A stretch of 64,000 bases of DNA from assembly GCF_008017535.1 (NCBI RefSeq), contig NZ_VRUA01000006.1, positions 62,001-126,000 on the forward strand, written 5' to 3'. This document shows, in pieces, positions 11,966 to 21,610 of this stretch. Each line of letters starts with the position of its first letter. The first letter of the stretch is position 1. The position numbers and the translations under genes were made by a program. This DNA is from Ottowia flava (GTDB taxonomy: Bacteria; Pseudomonadota; Gammaproteobacteria; Burkholderiales; Burkholderiaceae_C). The notes below the pieces were generated by a model. It was not told the DNA's origin and searched no databases. It saw nothing but the letters and a program-made list of their open reading frames with translations.

Positions 11966-12909
11966 GCACCGCACCGTTCATTGCACCCATCACCCGCCCA
12001 CATTGGAGCCACGCCCGCGCCGTCTGGATGATGGTGCTGGTGGCCCTTTTGTGGTCCACCGCTGGCGTGGTCACGCGGCAGTTGCAGACGGCGCAGGGGT
12101 TTGAGGTGAATTTCTGGCGCAGCGCCTTCACCGCGCTCACGCTGCTGGTCGTTTTGCCGCTGTGGCAGGGGCCGCGGGCGCTGGCGCGCATCCCTTGGGG
12201 GCGGCCGGCGTTCTGGATCGCCGGGGTGTGCTGGTCGGTCATGTTCACCGCCTTCATGGTGGCGCTGACGATGACCGGGGTGGCGCGCGTGCTGGTGACG
12301 ATGGCGTTGGCGCCGCTGCTGACGGCGTTGCTGTCCCGCGTGGTGACGGGGCACCGGCTGCCGGCGCGCACCTGGTGGGCCATCGTGGTGGCGGGGTTGG
12401 GCATGGCCTGGATGTTTGCCGGGCAGCTGGGCGCCGGGCAGGGCGGACAGCAGGCACTCGGTGCGCTGGTGGCGCTGGGCGTGCCAATCGCGTCGGCCAT
12501 TCAGTGGTCGGTGTCGCAGCGCAGCCAGTCGCAGGGCGAGCCGATCGACCTGGTGCCGGCCGTGCTGCTGGGCGCGCTGATTTCCTGCGCGGTGACGCTG
12601 CCCTTGGCCTGGCCGCTTCAGACCAGCGCGCACGACCTGGGCTGGCTGGCGTTCCTGGGCGTGACGCAGCTAGCGCTGCCCTGTGTGCTGGCGGTGCTGG
12701 TGGCGCGCGTGCTGCCGGCGGCCGAGGTGTCGCTGCTGGCGCTGTTGGAGATCGTCTTCGGCATCGCCCTGGTGTGGCTGATCGTGGGCGAGGCGCCCCG
12801 GCCCGAGGTGCTGGCCGGTGGCTCGCTGGTGATCGGCGCCTTGTTGGCGAACGAACTGCTCGGCTGGCACCGCGCCCGGCGCGCCTTGCCGCCGATCGGG
12901 CCGGCCTGA
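11962..12909 (+). CDS. DMT-superfamily (EamA) transporter
   Basis: The 315-residue protein has about ten hydrophobic segments in two homologous halves, as in EamA exporters. The first half begins WMMVLVALLWSTAGVVTRQL, and the second includes FLGVTQLALPCVLAVLVAR and an E-V-S-L-L-A-L-L-E-I motif typical of the family's last helices. ATG 11962 overlaps the stop of the nucleotidyltransferase. Longer upstream readings contain the other gene's coding sequence in another frame and were not used. The substrate is unknown. Confidence 0.85.
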   Translation: MSTAPFIAPITRPHWSHARAVWMMVLVALLWSTAGVVTRQLQTAQGFEVNFWRSAFTALTLLVVLPLWQGPRALARIPWGRPAFWIAGVCWSVMFTAFMVALTMTGVARVLVTMALAPLLTALLSRVVTGHRLPARTWWAIVVAGLGMAWMFAGQLGAGQGGQQALGALVALGVPIASAIQWSVSQRSQSQGEPIDLVPAVLLGALISCAVTLPLAWPLQTSAHDLGWLAFLGVTQLALPCVLAVLVARVLPAAEVSLLALLEIVFGIALVWLIVGEAPRPEVLAGGSLVIGALLANELLGWHRARRALPPIGPA

Positions 12910-12954
12910 GGCCACTGACGGCTGCCGTCGCCCAGGCGACTGTTTTCAAGTGTT

Positions 12955-13000
12955 TTAGGCCGCCAGCCCTAGCTGGGTCGGCGCGGCCAGCTATCATTTT
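12955..13000 (+). repeat. Dispersed repeat copy R3
   Basis: Forward orientation. It contains AGGCCGCCAGCCCTAG and then GGCCAGCTATCATTTT, with a changed centre. It lies between the EamA gene and the hydratase-family gene. Confidence 0.65.
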
Positions 13001-13045
13001 TGATAAGATGGCTGGTCCACCTGACTACTGGACCGAACCTGCCGC

Positions 13046-14173
13046 ATGAACACCGCCGCTACCGCATCGCCTTCTGAACTCGTCCTGGCCGAACGCACGG
13101 CCGGGGGCATGGGTCTGATCACCCTCAACCGCCCCCAGGCGCTGAACGCGCTGTCGCTGGAGATGGTGCGCGCCATCACGCAAGTCATGCGCGACTGGCA
13201 GCACGACGCCAGCGTCAAGGCGGTGGCGATCCGCGGCATGGGCAAGGTCGAAGGCGGCTTTGCGCCCTTTGGCGCGTTTTGTGCGGGCGGCGATATCCGC
13301 TTTTTCCACCAGGCCGCGCTGGCCGGTGACGACGCGCTGGCCGCCTTCTTCACCGAGGAATACGCGCTCAACCACCTGATCCACACCTACGGCAAGCCCT
13401 ACATCGCCTTCATGGACGGCATCGTCATGGGCGGCGGCATGGGCCTGAGCCAGGGCGCCAGCCTGCGCGTGGTGACCGAGCGCAGCAAGATGGCCATGCC
13501 CGAAACGCGCATCGGCCTGTTCCCCGACGTGGGCGGCGGCTACTTCCTCAGCCGCCTGCCTGGCCATTTGGGCGAGTACCTGGCGCTCACGGGCCATGTG
13601 CTGAAGGGCGACGAAGCCGTGGCCGCCGGCCTGGCCGATGGCGCGGCCGACGTGGCGCGCCTGCCCGCCCTGTGGCAGCACCTGGCCGACACCGACTGGA
13701 GCGACGGCCAGGCCGTGCAACGCTGGCTGAAGGCCGAGCTGCAGCAGCCCGTGCAGGACCGGCTGGCGCACCTGGGCGAGATCAACCACTTCTTCGGCCT
13801 GCCCAGCGTGGCCGCCATCGTCAGCGCGCTGGAGGCCAGCGATTCGGCCTGGGCGCGCGAAACCGCGGCCGAGCTGCGCACGCGCTCGCCGCTGATGCTG
13901 CACGTCACCCTGGAGCAGGTGCGCCGCGCGCGCAGCATGCCGCTGGGCGACGAGCTGCGCATGGAGCGCGACCTGGTGCACCACTGCTTCCACCTGCGCG
14001 GCGCGCAGACCAGCGAGACGGTGGAAGGCATCCGCGCCCTGGCTGTCGACAAGGACCACAGCCCGCGCTGGAGCCCGGCGCGCATCGAGGACATCGGTGC
14101 CGACGAGGTGCAGGCCTACTTCGCCAGTCCCTGGGCGGCGGCACAGCACCCGCTGGCGGGTCTGGCGAACTGA
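13046..14173 (+). CDS. 3-hydroxyisobutyryl-CoA hydrolase-like crotonase
   Basis: This 375-residue crotonase-fold protein has oxyanion-hole motifs FCAGGDIRFFHQA and GIVMGGGMGLSQ. The segment MPETRIGLFPDVGGGYFLSRLPG carries the Glu and Asp expected in 3-hydroxyisobutyryl-CoA hydrolases (valine catabolism). Its length also fits that branch, since simple enoyl-CoA hydratases are about 260 residues. A C-terminal helical region of the HIBCH type is present. No other valine-pathway gene is adjacent, so the in-vivo substrate could be another 3-hydroxyacyl- or enoyl-CoA. Confidence 0.8.
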   Translation: MNTAATASPSELVLAERTAGGMGLITLNRPQALNALSLEMVRAITQVMRDWQHDASVKAVAIRGMGKVEGGFAPFGAFCAGGDIRFFHQAALAGDDALAAFFTEEYALNHLIHTYGKPYIAFMDGIVMGGGMGLSQGASLRVVTERSKMAMPETRIGLFPDVGGGYFLSRLPGHLGEYLALTGHVLKGDEAVAAGLADGAADVARLPALWQHLADTDWSDGQAVQRWLKAELQQPVQDRLAHLGEINHFFGLPSVAAIVSALEASDSAWARETAAELRTRSPLMLHVTLEQVRRARSMPLGDELRMERDLVHHCFHLRGAQTSETVEGIRALAVDKDHSPRWSPARIEDIGADEVQAYFASPWAAAQHPLAGLAN

Positions 14174-14230
14174 AGGGGGCAGGGCAGGCGCGTCTGCCCT
14201 GCCGGAGGTTCGTTTCTCCAGATTTTGAAC

Positions 14231-14278
14231 AAAATAGGCCTCCAGCCCTACAGCCACCTGCGCAAGCAGCTACTAAAA
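14231..14278 (+). repeat. Dispersed repeat copy R4
   Basis: Forward orientation and close to consensus: AAATAGGCCTCCAGCCCTAC, AGCCACCTGCGC, then AAGCAGCTACTAAAA. It lies in the gap between convergent genes. Confidence 0.8.
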
Positions 14279-14395
14279 CAGTAGCAAAAAGACCGGCTTC
14301 AAAAGCTGGCCAAGCGTCGCGCTCCGATGCCGCAGGCCGGAGCCCGACGGCCCCACCTTGCCTTCGCACCGCCCAGGTGCGGCGCGAACGCCCAC

Positions 14396-14425
14396 AAAAA
14401 AAGCCGAGGATCGCCTCGGCTTTTT
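14396..14425. terminator. Bidirectional intrinsic terminator
   Basis: GCCGAGG (14403-14409) pairs with CCTCGGC (14414-14420) around a 4-nt loop. Seven A residues lie on the left and five T residues on the right, so it can serve both the plus-strand hydrolase and the convergent lipoprotein gene. Apart from copy R4, the rest of the 300-bp gap holds nothing recognisable. Confidence 0.85.
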
Positions 14426-14473
14426 CGTGCCCAGCCAGCGCAGCGCACCGGCCGGGTTGTGGGCCTTGGCCCG

Positions 14474-14896
14474 TCAGGGCTTGGCCACGGACCACACGCC
14501 GCCCACGCCCTGGCCGGTCTTGTCACCCGGTTTGGCGTCTTTGGCGAAGTAGTACAGCGGCATGCCCTTGTACGCCCACTGCTTGCTGCCGTCGGCGCGC
14601 GTGATGATGGTGTAGTCGCCAATCGGCTTGGCCGTGGCGGCCACGCCCAGAGGCGGCCAGTTGACGGCGCACTGGTCCACACAGGCGGACTTGCCGCTGC
14701 CGCGGGCGTCACGCGCGAAGAAATACAGCGTGCGGCCATTGGGGCCGAGCAGCGTGCCGTCCTGCGCCACGGTGGGGGTGCTGGGCGCGGCGGCGCCTTG
14801 CTTGGCCATGTCGGCGTTGGTGGCCGGTTGCTGCGTGGAGCAGGCGCCCAGCAGTGCTGCGGCGGCGATGGCGGTGGCGGAAATCAGTGCCTTCAT
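14474..14896 (-). CDS. Secreted lipoprotein with Lipoprotein_15-type repeats (COG4315)
   Basis: The 140-residue protein has a lipobox LLGACS near residues 16-21. The mature part carries two copies of the short beta repeat of the COG4315 family: LLGPNGRTLYFFARDARGSG with CVDQCAVNWPPL, and WAYKGMPLYYFAKDAKPGD. The final GVGGVWSVAKP is typical. ATG 14896 gives a normal signal peptide, and the 5-codon upstream extension is not needed. The function of the family is unknown. It is a single-gene unit ending at a shared terminator. Confidence 0.85.
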   Translation of the reverse strand: MKALISATAIAAAALLGACSTQQPATNADMAKQGAAAPSTPTVAQDGTLLGPNGRTLYFFARDARGSGKSACVDQCAVNWPPLGVAATAKPIGDYTIITRADGSKQWAYKGMPLYYFAKDAKPGDKTGQGVGGVWSVAKP

Positions 14897-14999
14897 GAGT
14901 GGAGCCTCCATGTCCTAGGGAAACCTGGGAAGTGTAGTCCTGCCAGGCGACAGCCCCGTGTCGGACAAGGCGCCGGACAGTCAGCGCACCGGCAGCGCC

Positions 15000-15479
15000 T
15001 CAGCGGTGGCGCTCCTTCATCGCGCGTTCCACCTCGCGCTTGCCTTCGCGCTCCTTGATCACGTGGCGCTTGTCGTGCGTGTCCTTGCCCTTGGCCAGGG
15101 CGATTTCGCACTTCACGCGGCCGTTCTTCCAGTGCAGGTTGATCGGCACCAGGGTGTAGCCTTTTTGCTCGACCTTGCCGATCAGGCGCTGGATCTCCTC
15201 GGCGTGCAGCAGCAGCTTCTTGGTGCGCACGGCATCGGGGCGCACGTGGGTGCTGGCGGTGCCCAGCGGGTTGATCTGCGCGCCGATGACGAACAGCTCG
15301 CCGTTGCGGATCACCACGTAGCCGTCGGTCAGCTGCGCCTTGCCGGCGCGCAGCGCCTTCACTTCCCAGCCTTCCAGCACCATGCCGGCCTCGTAACGCT
15401 CTTCGAAGAAGTAGTTGAACGCGGCTTTCTTGTTCTCGGCGATGACCGGGTTGGGCGACTTGGTTTTCTTGGTGGCCAT
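15000..15479 (-). CDS. smpB: SsrA-binding protein SmpB
   Basis: The 159-residue protein binds tmRNA and is required for trans-translation. The OB-fold core contains [39 protein letters not shown] and [13 protein letters not shown]. The basic C-terminal tail [19 protein letters not shown] is the part that enters the decoding centre. ATG 15479 gives the usual MATKK start. It is divergent from ratA-rnfH, a conserved arrangement. No tmRNA gene was recognised in this window. Confidence 0.97.
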   Translation of the reverse strand: MATKKTKSPNPVIAENKKAAFNYFFEERYEAGMVLEGWEVKALRAGKAQLTDGYVVIRNGELFVIGAQINPLGTASTHVRPDAVRTKKLLLHAEEIQRLIGKVEQKGYTLVPINLHWKNGRVKCEIALAKGKDTHDKRHVIKEREGKREVERAMKERHR

Positions 15480-15571
15480 CTGGACAATATGGCGCGCTGG
15501 GCGCACTTTGCAAGCAGTTGCCCGCCGATGGCGCCAGGCGGCGCGCCTAGAATCGGGCAAACGCGCATTCT

Positions 15572-16024
15572 ATGAAATCTGTCCACAAGTCCGTTCTGAT
15601 CTGGTACACCGCCGAGGAGATGTTCGACCTGGTCGTCGACGTGGCGCGCTACCCCGAATTTCTGCCCTGGTGCAATTTCGCCAAGGTGCTCACGCAGGAC
15701 GAGCACGGCATGACGGCCGAAGTCGGCATCGGCTTCAAGGGCGTCAAGCAGAGCTTCACCACCCGCAACGAGCACGTGCCCGGGCGCGAAGTGCGGCTGC
15801 ACCTGGTCAACGGGCCGTTCTCCAAGCTGGAGGGCGTCTGGACCTTCACGCCCGTGGGCGACGACGGCCAGCGCGCTTGCCGGGTCGATCTGAAGATGGA
15901 CTACGGCTTTTCCAACGCGCTGCTGGCCACCCTGGTCGGCCCCGTGTTCGACAAGATCGCCAGCAGCATGGTCGACGCCTTCGTGCAGCGCGCCGAGCAG
16001 GTTTACGGCGCCAGCGCCGCATGA
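15572..16024 (+). CDS. ratA: RatA-family START/SRPBCC protein
   Basis: The 150-residue protein has a coenzyme-Q-binding COQ10/START-like fold. It starts with MKSVHKSVLIWYTAEEMFDLV and has the family stretch RYPEFLPWCNFAKV plus a C-terminal amphipathic helix KIASSMVDAFVQRAEQVYG. Homologues are described as the RatA toxin, which interferes with ribosome subunit association, and as Coq10-like quinone-binding proteins. Its stop overlaps the rnfH start by ATGA, the conserved ratA-ratB pairing. Confidence 0.92.
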   Translation: MKSVHKSVLIWYTAEEMFDLVVDVARYPEFLPWCNFAKVLTQDEHGMTAEVGIGFKGVKQSFTTRNEHVPGREVRLHLVNGPFSKLEGVWTFTPVGDDGQRACRVDLKMDYGFSNALLATLVGPVFDKIASSMVDAFVQRAEQVYGASAA

Positions 16025-16386
16025 CTGCGCCGACATCGGCCGGTGAGGGCGGCCCGCTGCACATCACCGTCGCCTACGCCCCGGCGCCGCGCCAGGTGGT
16101 CGAAGTGGCGCTGCAGCTGCCACCCGGTGCCACGCTGGCCGACGCGGTGCAGGCCAGTGGCCTGTACCAGCGCTTTCCGGACATCGACCTCGCGCACGGC
16201 AGCGTGGGCGTCTGGGGCCGCAAGGCGCCGCCCGACCAGCCACTGCGCGACGGCGACCGCGTGGAAATCTGGCGCCCCTTGAAGGTCGACCCCAAGCTCG
16301 CCCGGCGCGAGCGCTACAAGGCCCAGGGCGCGGGCCAGGCGGGCCTGTTCGCCCAGCGCCGCCCGGGTGCCAAGCAAGGCTATTGA
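16021..16386 (+). CDS. rnfH: RnfH-family ubiquitin-like protein (RatB)
   Basis: This 121-residue beta-grasp protein has LPPGATLADAVQASGLYQRFPDIDL followed by VGVWGRKAPPDQPLRDGDRVEIWRPLKVDPK. The last motif is diagnostic for RnfH. The basic, Gln/Gly-rich tail is poorly conserved. It is translationally coupled to ratA by the ATGA overlap. The molecular function is not settled. Confidence 0.92.
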   Translation: MTAPTSAGEGGPLHITVAYAPAPRQVVEVALQLPPGATLADAVQASGLYQRFPDIDLAHGSVGVWGRKAPPDQPLRDGDRVEIWRPLKVDPKLARRERYKAQGAGQAGLFAQRRPGAKQGY

Positions 16387-16450
16387 TCGGTTCTCCACGG
16401 CGCTCAGCGCCTCTGAACGCCCCCGGCAGCACCCGCCCCAGCTCGCCAAC

Positions 16451-16478
16451 GACAACGCGCCCCAAAGGGCGCGTTGTC
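16451..16478. terminator. Perfect 12-bp hairpin after rnfH
   Basis: GACAACGCGCCC (16451-16462) and GGGCGCGTTGTC (16467-16478) form a perfect 12-bp stem with loop CAAA. No T tract follows on either strand, so it is terminator-like rather than a canonical intrinsic terminator. It lies between convergent rnfH and the DUF4124 gene. Confidence 0.55.
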
Positions 16479-16504
16479 TGTCGCTGCATCAACCGTACGA
16501 TTCG

Positions 16505-16556
16505 CTATTGAATCAGTAGCTGGTCGCGCAGGTGGTTGTAGGGCCAGAGGCCAAAA
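16505..16556 (-). repeat. Dispersed repeat copy R5
   Basis: Reverse orientation and near consensus: CTATTGAATCAGTAGCTGG, then CGCGCAGGTGGTTGTAGGGC, then CAGAGGCCAAAAT. It directly abuts the stop codon of the DUF4124 gene. Confidence 0.85.
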
Positions 16557-18781
<2,225 letters not shown>

Positions 18782-18822
18782 CCGGTGCCAGCGCGCGGCA
18801 CCCCTCCCGCAAGGCCCGTGGC

Positions 18823-19140
18823 GTGACCGCCCGCCACGCACGGCCCCTGGCGCCCCCGCCCACACCAGCGCAACGCGCGCTGGCCGCTGCGGCGCTGGCC
18901 TTGCTTGGCCTGGCCGGCTGCGCCGACCTGGGCCCCACCGCCAAGTCCGGCCCCACGGTTCACCAACTGCAAGACGCCGTCCAGCACTGCCGCCAAACCG
19001 GCCAGCGCGTGCGACTCACCGGCCCGAACGCCCCTGCGGGCCAGGGCAGCTACACCAACATCCAGGATTCCAGCGGACAGCGTCAGACGGAGAGGAGTGA
19101 TCCGTCAGATGGGGGGAGTTGGTTTCGGTGTCGGCCGTAA
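18823..19140 (+). CDS. Small possible lipoprotein, unknown function
   Basis: This is a 105-residue open frame with a GTG start 41 bp after guaB. The hydrophobic segment ALAAAALALLGLAGC ends in a lipobox-like LAGC, suggesting lipidation. The rest is short and polar with two further cysteines. Codon use matches the GC-rich backbone up to about 19080, then becomes less regular near the AT-rich HEPN gene, so the 3' end may be truncated or rearranged. No family was recognised. Confidence 0.45.
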   Translation: MTARHARPLAPPPTPAQRALAAAALALLGLAGCADLGPTAKSGPTVHQLQDAVQHCRQTGQRVRLTGPNAPAGQGSYTNIQDSSGQRQTERSDPSDGGSWFRCRP

Positions 19141-19194
19141 ACAGGGTAGGGGCAGTCGGATGTTCTCGTTGATGTCAACTTACTTCCGGTGCGC

Positions 19195-19899
19195 ATGAGT
19201 CTCGACTCTGATCGCGCGGCGGAGATCTTTAAAAAGTACTTCGCTAGGAATCAAACTATTTCGAGTGTAGGGATCTTGACATTGCATGTGGGATCTCCAG
19301 AGGCTTCGAAGGAAGTGGTTGAAATAGTCAAAGAACTTAACGATCACTTGAGGCAGGAGATATCGCCTGCATTAGATGTGAATCGGTATTTTTCCAGTAC
19401 GCTTTTTATTGGTTGTATTTCTGATTTCGAGTTGTTTTTGTTGGACATGCTTAGACTGATGATTTCTTCTTATCCTAGAAAAATTTCATCTTTCAAGCTT
19501 GATCTTCACGAAGTACTAGGTAAGACGCAAGAGGAAATTATTACGAATGCGGCTGAGCGTCATTTGAATGCTCTGTCCTATGCGGCGCCAAGGGACTATT
19601 TAAAACAATTTTCTGATATCATGGGGCTTGAAAAATCGGATATCAAGAAATTTTGGCCAAATTATATTGAAGCAAAAGCTCGTCGTGACTTAGGTGTGCA
19701 TAATAATTGGATGGTGAATTCAGTTTACCTAAGGAAGGCTGCGGAGATCGGAGTTACGCCTATCGGGGTGCTTGGAGACTATGTGGCCCCAAGCCATGCG
19801 GATGTATCTAAGCTCGTGCAGGAGCTGATAGATTTTGCTAGTGCCTTGTATGAGGCGATCGATAAAATCCATTTTCGTCAAGGTGATGCGGAAGGTTAA
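19195..19899 (+). CDS. HEPN-type protein (RiboL-PSP-HEPN-like), candidate RNase
   Basis: This 234-residue, mostly helical protein has a HEPN nuclease signature. Arg164-Asp-Leu-Gly-Val-His169 fits R-x4-H within EAKARRDLGVHNNWMVN, a context resembling the RRN-x3-H-N stretch of RiboL-PSP-HEPN and MAE_28990-type proteins. The gene is clearly AT-richer than its neighbours and uses codons such as ATT, AAA and GAT freely, suggesting recent acquisition. ATG 19195 is chosen, with GTG 19189 as an alternative. One base separates its stop from the TTG of the DIP1984-family gene, so the two are probably co-translated. The nuclease role is inferred from the motif. Confidence 0.65.
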   Translation: MSLDSDRAAEIFKKYFARNQTISSVGILTLHVGSPEASKEVVEIVKELNDHLRQEISPALDVNRYFSSTLFIGCISDFELFLLDMLRLMISSYPRKISSFKLDLHEVLGKTQEEIITNAAERHLNALSYAAPRDYLKQFSDIMGLEKSDIKKFWPNYIEAKARRDLGVHNNWMVNSVYLRKAAEIGVTPIGVLGDYVAPSHADVSKLVQELIDFASALYEAIDKIHFRQGDAEG

Positions 19900-19900
19900 A

Positions 19901-20353
19901 TTGAAACTCGCCGAAGCCCTCCTGATCCGCGCCGATCAGAAAAAGAAAATCCTCTCCCTGCGCGAGCGCATCGCGCAGAACGCCCTGGCGCAGGAAGGCG
20001 ATGCGCCGCGTGAAGACGTGGCCAAGCTCATCGCCGAATGCTTTGGCGTGATTGCCGAGCAGCAGCAGCTCATCCTGCAGATCGACGCCGCTAACGCCGC
20101 TGCCAAGTTGCCGGACGGGCGAGCGCTGGCGCAGGTGCTGGCGGCGCGCGACACGCTGATGCAGCAGCACGCCACGCTGAAGCTGGCGGTGGAGTCGACG
20201 AACAAGGAGTCCGACCGCTACAGCATGCGCGAGATCAAGTGGGTGCCGCAGCTGGACGTGGCGGCCACCCAAAAGCAGATGGAAGACCTGAGCCGCCAGA
20301 TCCGTGAGCTGAACGTGCAGATTCAGGAGACCAACTGGCGCTTTGAAATCTAA
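19901..20353 (+). CDS. DIP1984-family (DUF6847, septicolysin-like) protein
   Basis: This 150-residue helical protein begins MKLAEALLIRADQKKKILSL, the typical start of DIP1984-family proteins. The family core ESTNKESDRYSMREIKWVPQLDV is followed by a C-terminal coiled coil and ends NWRFEI. TTG 19901 gives the family N terminus and has GAAGG close upstream. ATG 19886 is in frame and would overlap the HEPN gene by 14 bp. Composition is GC-rich like the backbone, unlike the preceding gene. The function of the family is unknown. Confidence 0.75.
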   Translation: MKLAEALLIRADQKKKILSLRERIAQNALAQEGDAPREDVAKLIAECFGVIAEQQQLILQIDAANAAAKLPDGRALAQVLAARDTLMQQHATLKLAVESTNKESDRYSMREIKWVPQLDVAATQKQMEDLSRQIRELNVQIQETNWRFEI

Positions 20354-20362
20354 CGCGGTGTG

Positions 20363-20423
20363 CTATGAATAAAGGAGCTGGCCGCGCAGGTGGTTGTTGC
20401 GCCAGAGGCTGATTTCATTCATA
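20363..20423 (-). repeat. Dispersed repeat copy R6
   Basis: Reverse orientation: CTATGAATAAAGGAGCTGGC, then CGCGCAGGTGGTTGTTGCG, then CCAGAGGCTGATTTCATT. It begins about 10 bp after the DIP1984-family stop. Confidence 0.8.
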
Positions 20424-20699
20424 AACCGCACACCGCACCTGTTTTGGAGCGTACCGGGCGAGCCGCCAGACCCCGGCCGGTCGCCAGGGGGTAGAAAACA
20501 TACTGGGGACCATTGGCAATGGCGCGAAGGGCAGCGCCACAAATCACCCAGTTAGCCCGACACCCCTGACCCCGTACACCGCAGACCGCACACCTCACCA
20601 CCAGGTGGCTGACGGTACGCTCCTTCTTCTTTCCGGCCCAAGCTGGCGCGGGCCGTCTGGCGCATCCTTATCGTGCTGCGGCAGGCGTTTCGAGCAGCC
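20424..20699. other. Gene-free stretch
   Basis: No coding or RNA gene was recognised. Two similar short tracts, ACCGCACACCGCAC near 20425 and ACCGCAGACCGCACACC near 20578, flank it. Open frames here have no supporting features. Confidence 0.5.
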
Positions 20700-21593
20700 T
20701 CAAGCGCTGCCGACGCGCCCCCGCACGTGCGCCGCCACCACCCCCATCAACTGGTCCAGGTGCGCCTGCAGCGGCGCAAAACCGCTGTTCGGCTGGCGCG
20801 TGGCTTCGTCCATGTAGACAGGGCGGTTGATCTCGATCTGCAGGCTGTGCCGGTTCAGCGCGGGTTGGCCGATGCGGGCGATCAGCTCGACGCCCTTGTA
20901 CGGCTCGTTGTACGCCACGCTGTAGCCGAAGCCTTTCAGCGTATCGCCGATCAGGTGAATGAATTCGGGCGCGCAGGTGGTGCCGTCGCGGTCGCCCAGG
21001 ACGAAGTCGGCCAGCGGCGGCGCGTCGGTGCGGCCCAGGCGCCGGTAGACGTCGCTGGGCATGGAGTGCAGGTTGAGGTGCCACACGGCGCCAAAGCGCT
21101 GCACGCTGGCGTCGATGGCCTGCTGCAGCGCCGCGTGGTAGGGGCGCCAGTAGCGCTCGATCCGGTGCTGGACTTGGGCGACGGTGGGTTTGTTGGCGTA
21201 CAGCTCGGTGGGCTGGCCGTCCACGATGATGCGCTGCCACACCAGGCCCAGGCCTTGCGCGGTCTTGGGGCCGGGCGTCAGCGGCGTGGGCCAGGTGCCG
21301 TCGATCTGCGCCGGGTCCAGGTCGGTCTCGCCGCGGTTCGGGTCGATGTAGGTGCGCGGAAAGGTGGCCGCGAGCAGGGTGGCGCCGTGCGCGGGTGCGC
21401 TGTGCCACAGGCGGTGGATGTGCGTGTCTTCGCCGCGGCGCAGCAGCGCAATGGGCACCTGGTGGCCGAAGTCGGCCGGGTAGGCGGTGCCGCTGTGCGG
21501 GGAGTCGCACACCAGCGGCAGCGCTTCCCCGGTGGGCGCCCAGACCTGCACCGGCATGTCGGGCAGGGGGCGCAGGTCGTCGTCCAGGCTCAT
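20700..21593 (-). CDS. N-formylglutamate amidohydrolase-family protein
   Basis: The 297-residue protein belongs to the zinc-dependent HutG2/COG3741 fold. The early motif CDSPHSGTAYP, GEDTHIHRLW, PRTYIDPNRGETDLDP and the central HLNLHSMPS carry the expected Asp/His ligands. ALNRHSLQIEINRPVYMDE near the C terminus is characteristic. The classical role is cleavage of N-formylglutamate in histidine degradation. No hut genes are adjacent, so the substrate is open. It lies 17 bp downstream of the Bug-family gene and is probably co-transcribed with it. Confidence 0.85.
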   Translation of the reverse strand: MSLDDDLRPLPDMPVQVWAPTGEALPLVCDSPHSGTAYPADFGHQVPIALLRRGEDTHIHRLWHSAPAHGATLLAATFPRTYIDPNRGETDLDPAQIDGTWPTPLTPGPKTAQGLGLVWQRIIVDGQPTELYANKPTVAQVQHRIERYWRPYHAALQQAIDASVQRFGAVWHLNLHSMPSDVYRRLGRTDAPPLADFVLGDRDGTTCAPEFIHLIGDTLKGFGYSVAYNEPYKGVELIARIGQPALNRHSLQIEINRPVYMDEATRQPNSGFAPLQAHLDQLMGVVAAHVRGRVGSA

Positions 21594-21610
21594 CCGGTGG
21601 CGCCTCTCGC

